Shown one piece after another: positions 43,809 through 52,629 of a DNA stretch of 64,000 bases. Both the position numbers and the translations under genes were made by a program. Position 1 is the stretch's first letter. Each line of letters begins with the position of its first letter. The notes below the pieces were generated by a model. It was given only the letters and a program-made list of their open reading frames with translations, did not search any database and was not told the origin of the DNA. This DNA comes from Archaeoglobaceae archaeon. Its GTDB lineage: Archaea > Halobacteriota > Archaeoglobi > Archaeoglobales > Archaeoglobaceae. The stretch spans positions 124,001 to 188,000 of the forward strand of contig JALVJV010000011.1 in assembly GCA_027028145.1 (NCBI GenBank), given 5' to 3'.

Positions 43809-45161
43809 TTAATTTCGTTTTCTTCTAATTGCGTAGGCTAAAGCCAATCCCGTAAGTCCGACTGCAACCTCGAAGCCCGGTGTTCCCTTTTCTTCCTTCT
43901 TTACCGTCTCCTTAGCTCCACTCGGCTTTATCCAGTCTGGAAGGACGAGCTTTCCCGTAGCCATGTATTTCGGATAGAGCACGACCTGCTTTCCTTTCTG
44001 CCACTGGCATATCCAGTTTCTTACGAATCCGTCGCCCCAAACCAAATCGTGGTTTTTGGTGAACGCTATCTTACCCCTGACACCTTCGAACGGATGCGTC
44101 CTGTTGAACTTCTCGAGGTATTTAACCAGAACATCCGGATCGAACGGATTCTTCTCGCCAGCCTTCGCCGCCATCTCAACGGCTTCCTTGTATAGATAAA
44201 CCGCGTCGTAGCATCCGTAAGCGCTGTAAGCTTCCGGTAGGTGTCCATACTTAGCCTTGTATGCATCCAAGAAGTGCTTCATCTTATCGTTTATCGGTAT
44301 CGGAACTCCCCCACCGTCGGCTGTGTATATCTCTCCGAAGCACTTTCCATCCGTCGCCTTCCAGTAATCTGGATCTATCGCCGATAGATCGTGCCCGGCT
44401 ATGGGTATCCTTATCTTCATATCAGCCCACTGCTTTACTAGCGAATCACCCCTAACGTGGGCTAATATCGGAACGATGACATCAGCCTTCTCCTGAGCCT
44501 TGAGCAGGAATGAAGAGAAGTCAGTCTGCCCTCTCTCGGCTTTTTCGTCCATCGCTATCTCGTAGCCGTGTTTCTCAAGCAGAGGCTTGAAAACCTTCAT
44601 TACGTCGTCAGTCCATAGGGCGTTGTCTCTTATTATCGCGACCTTCTTTATGTTCAGACCTTGGGATCTCAAAAAGTCGAGCATCGCAACCATGTCGAGC
44701 GGAAACGTAGAAGCGTTGAGACCGAGGGGCCTGAAGAAGTATTTGTAATGTTCGTAATCCTGAGCGACCTTATCCGTCAGCCTCGGCGATGAAGCGTCTC
44801 CGAGCCAGATCACCTTGTGACCTTCCCTCGCCAGATCAGCCATCGTATCAAGCATCGAAAGAGCGACTCCGCTCGAAAATCCGCCTATTATCACCTTGCA
44901 ACCCTCATCGACGACTAATCTTCTGAATTCCGATGTGGCTGTGTTCTGATCGAGCTTCGTATCTGCAACGACCACTTCGATCTTTTTGCCCAAAATTCCT
45001 CCATGCTCGTTTATCTCATCAGCGGCAAGTTTCACGGCATGCTCCATTGCTGTTCCGTATTTGGTCTCCATCGGTCCGATAACTCCTATTTTGATTACGT
45101 TTTCGGCACTCGCTATCGGCATGATCATTGCTATCAAGAGCATAGCTACGAGCAACCTCAT
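43809..45161 (-). CDS. livK: Branched-chain amino acid ABC transporter substrate-binding protein with PGF-CTERM anchor
   Basis: A 450-residue extracellular type 1 periplasmic-binding protein. A Sec signal (MRLLVAMLLIAMIMPIASA) is followed by IKIGVIGPMETKYGTAMEHAVKLAADEINEHGGILGKKIEVVVADT. The C-terminus holds a charged spacer (KKEEKGTPGFE), a hydrophobic stretch and RRKRN, which is the PGF-CTERM signal processed by archaeosortase for lipid attachment. ATG 45161 is chosen because the palindromic TATA at 45179-45196 lies about 27 bases upstream; the longer frame starts inside that box. Confidence 0.88.
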   Translation of the reverse strand: MRLLVAMLLIAMIMPIASAENVIKIGVIGPMETKYGTAMEHAVKLAADEINEHGGILGKKIEVVVADTKLDQNTATSEFRRLVVDEGCKVIIGGFSSGVALSMLDTMADLAREGHKVIWLGDASSPRLTDKVAQDYEHYKYFFRPLGLNASTFPLDMVAMLDFLRSQGLNIKKVAIIRDNALWTDDVMKVFKPLLEKHGYEIAMDEKAERGQTDFSSFLLKAQEKADVIVPILAHVRGDSLVKQWADMKIRIPIAGHDLSAIDPDYWKATDGKCFGEIYTADGGGVPIPINDKMKHFLDAYKAKYGHLPEAYSAYGCYDAVYLYKEAVEMAAKAGEKNPFDPDVLVKYLEKFNRTHPFEGVRGKIAFTKNHDLVWGDGFVRNWICQWQKGKQVVLYPKYMATGKLVLPDWIKPSGAKETVKKEEKGTPGFEVAVGLTGLALAYAIRRKRN

Positions 45162-45178
45162 GTCCGAGCGTTGGGATG

Positions 45179-45196
45179 ACAATATTTAAATATTGT
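45179..45196. promoter_or_regulatory. Palindromic shared TATA element of divergent liv transcripts
   Basis: ACAATATTTAAATATTGT is a perfect 18-base palindrome in the 56-base gap between the divergent livK and livG starts. Its centre is about 27 bases from ATG 45161 and about 30 from ATG 45218, the normal TATA-to-start distance for leaderless archaeal genes in both directions. Neither gene has a ribosome-binding site. Confidence 0.65.
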
Positions 45197-45217
45197 GTAA
45201 ATGAGTAACAAATTAGC

Positions 45218-45907
45218 ATGCTTAAAGTTGAAAACGTCACCAAGAGGTTCGGTGAAATAAGGGCCTTAAACGGGGTTAGCTTCAAGGTAGGCGATGGGGA
45301 GATACTCGGTATAATAGGCCCCAACGGGGCTGGAAAGACTACGTTGTTCAGCATTATATCGGGATTCATAAAGCCCGATTCAGGGGATGTGAAGCTGAAC
45401 GGGAGAAGCATAGTCGGTAAGAAACCGAACCAGCTTGTAAAAATGGGTTTGGTTAGGACTTTCCAGATAATCAAAGTTTTCAAGCACATGACGGTTGAAG
45501 AAAACGTGGAGGTCGCGAACTTCAACGGAAAAACGTCCGAAATACTTAAATCGGTCGGTCTGTGGAACAAGAGGAGCATGCTCGCGAAGAACCTATCCCA
45601 AGGAGAACTCAGAAGGCTCAGCATTGGAATGGCTCTCGCCACCGATCCGAAGATACTGCTTTTGGATGAGCCGTTCTCGGGCTTAAGTCCGAAGGAAGCT
45701 GAAGATTTGGACGGAATCATCAGAACACTCAACGAAAACGGAATTACGCAAGTGATCATCGAGCACAAGCTCAAGGAACTGTTCAACTTAGCCGAAAGGG
45801 TTCTTGTTCTGAACTTCGGGAAGGTGATATTCGAAGGTTTGCCGGATGAAGCGGTTAAAAACGAAGATGTGATAAGGGCATACTTGGGCAGTGTCAGGCA
45901 TGCTTAG
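45218..45907 (+). CDS. livG: Branched-chain amino acid ABC transporter ATP-binding protein LivG
   Basis: A 229-residue ATPase. Walker A is GPNGAGKTT, the signature is LSQGELRRLSIGMAL and Walker B is ILLLDEPFSG. It is shorter than bacterial LivG (about 255), missing part of the insert after the Walker A region. Leaderless start at ATG 45218. It overlaps livF by eight bases. Confidence 0.92.
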   Translation: MLKVENVTKRFGEIRALNGVSFKVGDGEILGIIGPNGAGKTTLFSIISGFIKPDSGDVKLNGRSIVGKKPNQLVKMGLVRTFQIIKVFKHMTVEENVEVANFNGKTSEILKSVGLWNKRSMLAKNLSQGELRRLSIGMALATDPKILLLDEPFSGLSPKEAEDLDGIIRTLNENGITQVIIEHKLKELFNLAERVLVLNFGKVIFEGLPDEAVKNEDVIRAYLGSVRHA

Positions 45908-46583
45908 GGTTGAGAATTTGAACGCGTTCTACGATAAGGCGCAGATACTCAGGAACGTAAACCTTGAAGTCGATAGAGGGGAGGTAGTGGCTGTTTTAGG
46001 TCCAAATGGGGCTGGAAAAACCACTCTGCTTAAATCGATCTGCGGGCTCGTTAAAACGAAGGGCAGAGTAATATTCGCCGGAAGGGACATAACAAAGCTA
46101 AAGCCTCACGAGAGGATAAGGCTGGGAATCTCGATCTGTCCAGAGGGAAGAAGACTTTTTCCTAACATGACGGTCGAAGACAACCTCAAGCTTGGGGCAC
46201 TGCTTGAAGAATGCAACGATAGGTTGAGATACGTCTATAACCTTTTTCCGAGGCTAAAGGAGAGGAGAAATCAGCTCGTAAAGACCATGAGCGGTGGAGA
46301 GCAACAGATGGTTGCTATAGGCAGAGCTCTAATGTCGAATCCGAAGTTGATGCTTTTAGATGAACCTTCGATGGGATTGGCTCCGATAGTCGTCGAAAAT
46401 ATCGCCAAGGCTCTGAAGAGGATAAAGGAGGAATTAGGAATTTCGATTTTAATCGTGGAGCAAAACATAAGCTTGGCTTTCGAGGTTGCGGATAGAGCTT
46501 ACGTTTTGGTTAAGGGTGAAATCGTTAAAGAGGGCTCAATTGAGGAAATGCAAAGTTTAGAGAGGGAGTATTTTGAAGTTTAA
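45900..46583 (+). CDS. livF: Branched-chain amino acid ABC transporter ATP-binding protein LivF
   Basis: A 227-residue ATPase. It has LRVENLNAFYDKAQILRNVNLEV, Walker A GPNGAGKTT, FPNMTVEDNLKLGA, signature MSGGEQQMVAIGRALM and Walker B LMLLDEPSMGLAP. ATG 45900 lies inside livG; GTG 45891 is an in-frame alternative. With LivG it powers the LivHM permease transcribed from the opposite strand. Confidence 0.92.
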   Translation: MLRVENLNAFYDKAQILRNVNLEVDRGEVVAVLGPNGAGKTTLLKSICGLVKTKGRVIFAGRDITKLKPHERIRLGISICPEGRRLFPNMTVEDNLKLGALLEECNDRLRYVYNLFPRLKERRNQLVKTMSGGEQQMVAIGRALMSNPKLMLLDEPSMGLAPIVVENIAKALKRIKEELGISILIVEQNISLAFEVADRAYVLVKGEIVKEGSIEEMQSLEREYFEV

Positions 46584-46656
46584 TCGGTTTCGAGTTTGCA
46601 CTCTTAACTTGAGAGTTTGTATAGGTTATTTTTACACCATCATCTAAAGTTAAATT

Positions 46657-47262
46657 ATGGAGGACGCCGCTAAACTTGGAGATTTGGCTTTGAAATTGGA
46701 GAGATACAGGTGCTTGATAACTCTGGCTTTAAGCTGGGTCATATTCGGAATGATCTTCGGCTCCATGCTAACGCTGGCGAACAGTCTAATGCTTTTGGGT
46801 TTCGGATTTCGGATATTTTGGATTCTGTTTATAGTAGCCGGAGTTCTCTCCGGATACACTTACGGCAGATTTCTGAAGTATGCTCCACCCGAAAGCGATA
46901 TCCGATCGAAGAGAAGGATTGTCGGTCTGATACTAATGTTCATACCATTCGTGATTGCGTATTCGGTGATTCCGAGGATTTCCCACGTGAACTCCCTATA
47001 CTTCAGCACCGCGTGGTATCCGTCGCTCGGCATCGGATTACTTTTATGCGGTCTCGTTGCGGAGAAAACGGGCGGGGCTATGAAACATACCGGAGCAATG
47101 ATATCCGTAACGTCGCTGATACTCATACCCATCTCAAAAATGCCACCAAACTTTGACACCGTGATAGGAGCGGAGCTACTGTGCCTCTCGATGATGATGC
47201 TAATATACTTCGTAACCGCGGTCTACATATTTTTCAGAGCTCAGAGGGTTGTTTACTCCTGA
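46657..47262 (+). CDS. Hypothetical membrane protein upstream of a winged-helix regulator
   Basis: A 201-residue integral membrane protein with six predicted helices in two groups of three. Not recognised as a named family. Archaeal genomes often pair such a protein with a small winged-helix regulator, as here (gene at 47283). GGTTATTTTTA near 46624 is a likely TATA about 28 bases before ATG. Confidence 0.65.
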   Translation: MEDAAKLGDLALKLERYRCLITLALSWVIFGMIFGSMLTLANSLMLLGFGFRIFWILFIVAGVLSGYTYGRFLKYAPPESDIRSKRRIVGLILMFIPFVIAYSVIPRISHVNSLYFSTAWYPSLGIGLLLCGLVAEKTGGAMKHTGAMISVTSLILIPISKMPPNFDTVIGAELLCLSMMMLIYFVTAVYIFFRAQRVVYS

Positions 47263-47282
47263 CGGCACCGTCAGTGGTCGGT

Positions 47283-47570
47283 ATGCTCAACGACGACATA
47301 ATCCATTCGAAGAGATTTCTCATAATGACCGTTCTATTCGTTTTTAGGGAAATGACGGAAGGAGATTTGGCAAAGGCGACCGGAATAGACTGGGGTAGTT
47401 TGAGCACACATCTCTCAAGACTCGAAAAGAAAGGATACGTAAAAAGAAAGAAAGCTATAACGAAACAGGGAATTAGGACGGTCGTAAGCATTACCAAATA
47501 AGGTTACGAGAAATACAAGGAAGAGATCGAAAAGCTCAAAAGTATTTTGAGTAATATCGATTATAAATAA
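47283..47570 (+). pseudogene. Winged-helix transcriptional regulator with in-frame stop
   Basis: Reading from ATG 47283 gives a 72-residue winged-helix domain (RFLIMTVLFVFREMTEGDLAKATGIDWGSLSTHLSRLEKKGYVKRKKAITKQGIRTVVSITK) that stops at TAA 47499-47501. The same frame then continues for 22 codons (GYEKYKEEIEKLKSILSNIDYK) to TAA 47568. That tail matches the C-terminal helix that normally follows the wing in this COG1846-like family (T..G...Y...I..L..IL). So the stop probably truncates a once longer protein, or is a sequence error. The DNA-binding part is intact. Confidence 0.6.
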
Positions 47571-47577
47571 GGCTATA

Positions 47578-48039
47578 TTATATATGATTTTCAGCTAATA
47601 CATATTCATTTCGATAAAGTTCTTTATTATCACAGTTAAATTCAGGCTTCATACTCAGCTTAACCTTGTATAGATCCACGAGTTTCCATGCAATCGTTTT
47701 GAAGTTATTAGGACTGCCTTCAACTACAAAACCAAGAACGCAATGCTTACCATTTTGAGTTACCTTTTTTCGTGTTTGCTTTAGTGGTGTAATGTAAAAA
47801 TCCCTTGGCGAACTTTTGTCAGGTCTTTGAGTTGCTTTAATATCGATATAGACATGCCTGCCGAACTCATCAATAACGAGCAAATCTGGATAACCTGAAC
47901 CACCCAAATGTCTAACATTCCGTATGACTTTAAACTGAGATCTGTTATTTTCAAACATACGTGGAACTTGTTCCTCCAAGAAATTACTAACCTCATTGAT
48001 TCTCTTAACATGAATAGGATTGTTATAAAAATAATTCAT
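47578..48039 (-). CDS. Putative type II restriction endonuclease (PD-(D/E)XK fold)
   Basis: A 153-residue protein with a PD-(D/E)XK nuclease core: PD at 51-52, then DIK at 66-68 in FGRHVYIDIKATQRPDKSSPRDFY. The remaining sequence is not recognised. It lies in the same operon as a DNA methyltransferase, and its composition is clearly more AT-rich than its neighbours, which supports a horizontally acquired restriction-modification system. Start ATG 48039 is two bases after the stop of a 59-residue gene. Confidence 0.68.
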   Translation of the reverse strand: MNYFYNNPIHVKRINEVSNFLEEQVPRMFENNRSQFKVIRNVRHLGGSGYPDLLVIDEFGRHVYIDIKATQRPDKSSPRDFYITPLKQTRKKVTQNGKHCVLGFVVEGSPNNFKTIAWKLVDLYKVKLSMKPEFNCDNKELYRNEYVLAENHI

Positions 48040-48041
48040 TG

Positions 48042-48221
48042 TTATGTCAGCAAGATTTTTAACTCGTTAATAAGGAGTTTGTCATTGTCGTTGTTTAAAT
48101 CAAAAGTCTCAACTTTCTTATCCGTTGCAACTTCTATAATAACGTAAAAAGGCACGTTCTGAAATGCCTCCAAAATTCCCTTAATAATTCTTCTATATTC
48201 TTCTACCTTTTCATCGCTCAT
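48042..48221 (-). CDS. 59-residue protein between methyltransferase and endonuclease
   Basis: A short reading frame of 59 residues beginning [20 protein letters not shown] and ending NELKILLT. It overlaps the methyltransferase stop by 11 bases (48211-48221) and ends two bases before the endonuclease start, which indicates a genuine coupled gene. It is acidic and predicted helical at the N-terminus with a beta segment ([11 protein letters not shown]). No helix-turn-helix is evident, so it does not look like a classic C protein. It may be an accessory or specificity subunit of the nuclease. Confidence 0.6.
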   Translation of the reverse strand: MSDEKVEEYRRIIKGILEAFQNVPFYVIIEVATDKKVETFDLNNDNDKLLINELKILLT

Positions 48222-49095
48222 AATAACTCAAATTTATGATCCCTTTTATGTTTTTCTCTTCTATAATTCTTTTTTTCTCTTCTTCAATTCTCCTTTCGGC
48301 AATTCTAACGTATTCTTCATCAATTTCAAAACCTATAAAGTTGACACCTAACCTTATACAAGCTATTGCCGTGTTTCCGATTCCCATGAAGGGATCCAAC
48401 ACCAGTTTAGTTTTCTTAAGTCCATGCAACTTTATGCACATCATAGGTAGCTTGACGGGAAATGCAGAAGGGTGGGGTCTCTCCTTCTCTCTCGATTGGA
48501 TTGTCTCGTAGGGTATAAACCATGTATTGCCACGATCCCTTAAATCTTGTTTAGCGCTTTTCCATCGCCCTATATTGCTCTTATCCTGATAAGGAACGCC
48601 AATCGCAAGTTTATCTAATTCTACGTTTCCGTTTTTGGTAAAGTGAAATATGTATTCATGACAGATCGCAAGAAATCTCTTTGAATTGATCGGTTTATAA
48701 TGCCCAACTGCTATATCTCCTCTAATATTGGGATAATTTCCAACATCTTCTTTTTGAATTGCAATAGACTTAATCCAATGGATAACATTCTGCAATACAA
48801 AATGCCTTCTCAACCTAAATGCAACCTCCCAAGCTACCCAAGGATCAGTGGCGGTGTAACCCATGTTTAAGAAAAATGAACCATCATCCTTCAGAACCCT
48901 CTTAATTTCTAAAGCTACTTTCTCAATCCAGTTTAGATATTGTTCTCTTGGCATCTTATCGTTGAATTTTCTGTAAGGAACTCCAACGTTGTAGGGAGGA
49001 GAGGTTACAACGACATCCGCTTCCTTGTCATCCAAATACTTCCTCATTCCCTCAAGACAATCCATTACATAGATTTTATCTGGTTCGCACTTCAT
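48211..49095 (-). CDS. Site-specific DNA methyltransferase (probable N4-cytosine)
   Basis: A 294-residue beta-class amino-methyltransferase. Catalytic motif IV TSPPYNV is at 31-37, and the SAM-binding motif [14 protein letters not shown] is at 234-246, followed by [21 protein letters not shown] favours N4-methylcytosine over N6-adenine. The middle region (100-210) should hold target recognition. It resembles archaeal enzymes such as MjaI/MthZI types, but the recognition site cannot be read. First gene of the restriction-modification operon. Confidence 0.85.
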   Translation of the reverse strand: MKCEPDKIYVMDCLEGMRKYLDDKEADVVVTSPPYNVGVPYRKFNDKMPREQYLNWIEKVALEIKRVLKDDGSFFLNMGYTATDPWVAWEVAFRLRRHFVLQNVIHWIKSIAIQKEDVGNYPNIRGDIAVGHYKPINSKRFLAICHEYIFHFTKNGNVELDKLAIGVPYQDKSNIGRWKSAKQDLRDRGNTWFIPYETIQSREKERPHPSAFPVKLPMMCIKLHGLKKTKLVLDPFMGIGNTAIACIRLGVNFIGFEIDEEYVRIAERRIEEEKKRIIEEKNIKGIINLSYYER

Positions 49096-49157
49096 AATTA
49101 CATCACTGAAATCATTTATAAATACGTTCCCAACGGTTCGGCATTAGAATGTAAAGT

Positions 49158-50372
49158 TCATTGAGGCTTGAACCTCAATATTGCCGCGATGCCTCCGAAC
49201 GCATTAAGTAGCATCGCTCCTTCTTCCGATTCCGTCGATAAGATTTCCACCTTCGCTCCGCTCTGCTCAGCAAGCTCAGATAGTTCGAGCACTACATCCC
49301 TCCTATCGATTTCTTCCATCTCTACTCCGTCCTTCTCGCAGACGACCTTCTTCTTAGTTTCGTCCCTCACCGTGATCTCCTTCTCAACTCCGCACATCGG
49401 ACACCTGTATCGAACTCGCTCGAGCCTCAAATCTTCGCTTAGTAAAAGGATATCCACTGCTCCGAGGGTTAGATACCTTCTGACTTCCTCTTCACCGTAA
49501 GCCGCCAATCCGTCCTTAACTACTTCCTTGAGAAATCTGTTCATAAGCTTCTTCTCCCTTATTAGATCGAGCTCCTGCAAAGCGTCTTCGGCCTTCTCAA
49601 CCAATTCGTAAAGTCCGCTCTCATCGGTGTAACCGACGTCGAACAATCCTATAACCTTTTTCTGCAGTTCGTGGTGCAAGTATTCGCCTTTGTAAAACTC
49701 CTCCTTCGTTGGAGAAGGACCTCCGATCAATATGCCGAGAAGTTCGTCCTTATACTGCAAAAAAGCCTCGCTTGCCTTTTCTCCGACTTTCTTGTAGAAC
49801 TCGTGAATCGCGATCTGCCTCAACCTCTCGAATCTAACGCTACTCTGCCCACCCTGCCTGTGCTTTCCGGGAACCATCGATGTCGTGTATGCTAAAACCT
49901 CGATCCTCTTCCCTCTCAGCAAGCCAATTGTAGCTTCCCTCCTGTCGAGCACTATCAGCCCGTAAAGCTTCTTATCTTTGAGCATCTCCTTAAGGGGATC
50001 GAGGTAAAACTTCGAGTCGCAGTGGTATTTGTATAACGGAACGGGCTCTGGTGGAACTATTATCTCCGTAATGTGCTTCTCCTTTCCGTTTATCTCAACA
50101 ACTCCGCTCACTATGACCATTCCGTGCTCGGGAGGTTTCTTGAACATCTTCAACCTCTGCAGTATAGCCTCCAAGCCGGCGATTACGTGAGTTCGAGTCT
50201 GCTTGGATTTTATGTTTTCAGCCTGACTTAGCTCACTTCTCAGCTGATTTGCAACATCCGCTATGTTCTTTCCGGGAGGAATGTAAAGCGTGATGAGTTC
50301 GGTTCCTCTACCCTTATACTTCTCCAACTCTTCAAGCTTCCTCTTGAATTCATACATCACCTTCGACGTCAT
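49158..50372 (-). CDS. prf1: Peptide chain release factor aRF1
   Basis: A 404-residue archaeal/eukaryotic class I release factor. Stop-codon recognition motif NIKS is at 53-56, peptidyl-tRNA hydrolysis motif GGQ at 174-176, and a C-terminal zinc-binding insert (CPMCGVEKEI...VVCEKDG) near 323-345. AAGGTGTGA precedes ATG 50372. It is 21 bases downstream of uppS, in the same operon. Confidence 0.95.
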   Translation of the reverse strand: MTSKVMYEFKRKLEELEKYKGRGTELITLYIPPGKNIADVANQLRSELSQAENIKSKQTRTHVIAGLEAILQRLKMFKKPPEHGMVIVSGVVEINGKEKHITEIIVPPEPVPLYKYHCDSKFYLDPLKEMLKDKKLYGLIVLDRREATIGLLRGKRIEVLAYTTSMVPGKHRQGGQSSVRFERLRQIAIHEFYKKVGEKASEAFLQYKDELLGILIGGPSPTKEEFYKGEYLHHELQKKVIGLFDVGYTDESGLYELVEKAEDALQELDLIREKKLMNRFLKEVVKDGLAAYGEEEVRRYLTLGAVDILLLSEDLRLERVRYRCPMCGVEKEITVRDETKKKVVCEKDGVEMEEIDRRDVVLELSELAEQSGAKVEILSTESEEGAMLLNAFGGIAAILRFKPQ

Positions 50373-50393
50373 AGAATCACACCTTCCAGCTCG

Positions 50394-51167
50394 CTATTTA
50401 TATTTTTGACTGCTATATCTTCTCATCTGCCACGTCCTTATAGCCCTCAACAGATCTATCTTCCGAAATTCTGGCCAATAGATGTCGCAGAAGTAGGCTA
50501 TACAGTTCGCGGATTGCCAAGGAAGGAAATTCGAAAGCCTCTGCTCCCCTCCAGTCCTTATAAGCAGATCCACACTTGCGTAGCCTCCATCAGGCGAATA
50601 CAGATGCTCCTCAATTGTCTTATGAGTTATGTCTTCGATCTTTAATATACCTTGCTTGATCTTCCGCAGGATCTCTCTGATTGCGTCCATAAGCTCCTGC
50701 CTTCCGCCGTAAGCTATCGCTATGTTCAGCCGATAGTTTTTGTAATGTTTGGTAGCTTCCTCGACCTCATCCACCGCCTTAAGCACGTTTTCCGGCAAAA
50801 GCTCCTTCTTTCCGACGATCTTAACTCTAACGCGATTTTTGTGAATCCTCACATCCCTCGCAAGCTTCCTGAGTCTGTCCTCCATTAATCCAAACAGATG
50901 ACGTCGCTCCTCCTCGCTCCTTCCGAAGTTTTCGGTTGAGAAGGCGTAGGTTGTCAGATTTCTTACGCCCAACTCCAAACACCACTCCAAAACCTGCTCG
51001 GCTTTTTTCGAACCGAACACATGCCCAATGTAAGGAGGCAAACCTCTCCGCTTAGCGTATCTCCTGTTTCCGTCCATTATGATCGCTATGTGGTTCGGAA
51101 TAGGTTTCGACTTTACCTCCTTCAAAAGTTTAATTTCGTAAATTTTATAAATTATTTTGCTCAACAT
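50394..51167 (-). CDS. uppS: cis-Prenyltransferase (UppS family)
   Basis: A 257-residue polyprenyl diphosphate synthase of the cis type. Key elements are HIAIIMDGNRRYAKRRGLPPYIGHVFG, YAFSTENFGRSEEE, NIAIAYGGRQEL and DLLIRTGGEQRLSNFLPWQSA with WPEF. In archaea it makes the dolichol-type chains that carry N-glycans. It overlaps the DUF2551 gene by seven bases. Confidence 0.94.
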   Translation of the reverse strand: MLSKIIYKIYEIKLLKEVKSKPIPNHIAIIMDGNRRYAKRRGLPPYIGHVFGSKKAEQVLEWCLELGVRNLTTYAFSTENFGRSEEERRHLFGLMEDRLRKLARDVRIHKNRVRVKIVGKKELLPENVLKAVDEVEEATKHYKNYRLNIAIAYGGRQELMDAIREILRKIKQGILKIEDITHKTIEEHLYSPDGGYASVDLLIRTGGEQRLSNFLPWQSANCIAYFCDIYWPEFRKIDLLRAIRTWQMRRYSSQKYK

Positions 51168-51466
51168 ACACGATCAAATTCTTCAAGAATTGATCTCACG
51201 AGATCGACATATTCGGGCTTTATGAAGTATCTGTTCTTCTCTCCCAACTCCATCTTAAGTATTCCCAAGCGGGCGCTCATCAATCCGACCATCGCGGAAA
51301 CTCCCCTTGCGTTCAGATCGAATCCCTTTTCTCTGAGCTTTTCGTAAATCTCAGTCGTCGTGTATTTCCTGCCATCCAAGAGTAACCTGAGTAACTCCTT
51401 CCTAACTCCTTTTCTATCCCTCTCCAGATACTTCCTCAGTCTGGTCTCGATTTCCTCTCTTTTCAC
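51161..51466 (-). CDS. DUF2551 winged-helix protein
   Basis: A 101-residue predicted DNA-binding protein. The N-terminal half is basic (ETRLRKYLERDRKGVRKELLRLLLDG), followed by a winged-helix-like part (KYTTTEIYEKLREKGFDLNARGVSAMVGLMSARLGILKME). Matches the DUF2551 family of methanogens and Archaeoglobi, of unknown role. Located between a radical SAM gene and uppS. Confidence 0.75.
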   Translation of the reverse strand: MKREEIETRLRKYLERDRKGVRKELLRLLLDGRKYTTTEIYEKLREKGFDLNARGVSAMVGLMSARLGILKMELGEKNRYFIKPEYVDLVRSILEEFDRVC

Positions 51467-51475
51467 ATGAACACC

Positions 51476-52492
51476 TCACAGCGGAATGACCTCGACGATT
51501 ATCCTCTTTGAAGTTGGATATCTTTCTATAATACTCACTTTTAAACTCTCGGCTTTTAAAGTTTGACCCCACCTCTCGACGAACTCCGCGGAGGTTTCTA
51601 TTCCCCCGTCGACCTCAACAAAATCCTGCCCCTTTGATATCAGAAACAGTTTCGCTTTTTCAATTTTTTCTTTATCGCCTTCTATAAATCCACATATAAG
51701 AGTTCCATCCCTCGTGATCTCGTAGAACTCTGGATGGTTCATAGCCATTCTAATGAATCTCCTCCGCATCTGAGCCTTATCTTTAAATCTTGCGGTGCAG
51801 TAATGGAACTTCTCAACTACTTCGGCATATCTCTTTGCTATCTCATCGCTTCCCTTCGCGCCGTAATGCTCGTTCGGCTCGTAACCCCTCTTAGTTAGTT
51901 CATCGTAGTTGGTCGATGAAAACTCAAGTTCGTTGACGTTCAAAAAGATATCATGCTCGTTTACGAACTCCGCCAACTCTTCGCTGAACCTTAGGGCTGG
52001 GATCTCGATCCCGACATCTAAACCCAAGGATTTTGAAAATCTGATGGGTTTATCGAAGGATTTAACGTTTTTCAGATCGATCGGATGAAATCTGATCTCA
52101 TCTAATCCCGCTCTGGCAAGTTTATCCAGAACCGTCTTACCGGCTGGAACGCTCGTGTAGAGATGAGTATGAAGATCAAGCTTCTTAAACAGCTTGAGGA
52201 ATTCGATGACCCTGTCCAACCTAACCAAAGGCTCTCCTCCGGTTATAGCCACACCCAAAGCATCCATCAGCTCTATTTCAGCCTCTACATCTTCGATCGA
52301 TTTAACCTCCCGCTCGTTTGCAAATACGACATCCTTACCCCTTTTCTCTTCGGAAATCGGGCAGTAATAGCATCTGTTAGGGCATAAGCCGGTAACGAAT
52401 AAAACAAGCTTGGCCCCCCTTCTGCAAAGCCTACATCCCTCACTTAGATAGCTGTAATAGCTTCCGGCTTCTATTCTCTTGAATTTGCGCAT
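51476..52492 (-). CDS. Radical SAM protein (COG2108 family)
   Basis: A 338-residue radical SAM enzyme with cluster motif CPNRCYYCPIS near 37-47, preceded by another cysteine pair (GCRLCRRGAK), and AITGGEPLVRLDR as the glycine-rich SAM motif. COG2108 members are uncharacterised, so the reaction is unknown. ATG 52492 is preferred to TTG 52495. First gene of a radical SAM-DUF2551-uppS-prf1 operon. Confidence 0.82.
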   Translation of the reverse strand: MRKFKRIEAGSYYSYLSEGCRLCRRGAKLVLFVTGLCPNRCYYCPISEEKRGKDVVFANEREVKSIEDVEAEIELMDALGVAITGGEPLVRLDRVIEFLKLFKKLDLHTHLYTSVPAGKTVLDKLARAGLDEIRFHPIDLKNVKSFDKPIRFSKSLGLDVGIEIPALRFSEELAEFVNEHDIFLNVNELEFSSTNYDELTKRGYEPNEHYGAKGSDEIAKRYAEVVEKFHYCTARFKDKAQMRRRFIRMAMNHPEFYEITRDGTLICGFIEGDKEKIEKAKLFLISKGQDFVEVDGGIETSAEFVERWGQTLKAESLKVSIIERYPTSKRIIVEVIPL

Positions 52493-52629
52493 CAATCTGA
52501 ATTTGAATGAATGTTATTTATCTTTCTGTTGTCTGCAAGTTTGTCTCCTTTCATGTAAAAATTCATCGAAATTAAAGAGGTTAGGATGAAAGATAGGAAA
52601 CGCCCTCCGGCAGATAATTAAAAAATTAA

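Noticed and set aside
46594-46616. ACTCT/AGAGT inverted arms after livF
   Set aside because: Five-base arms only; too weak to call a terminator or operator.
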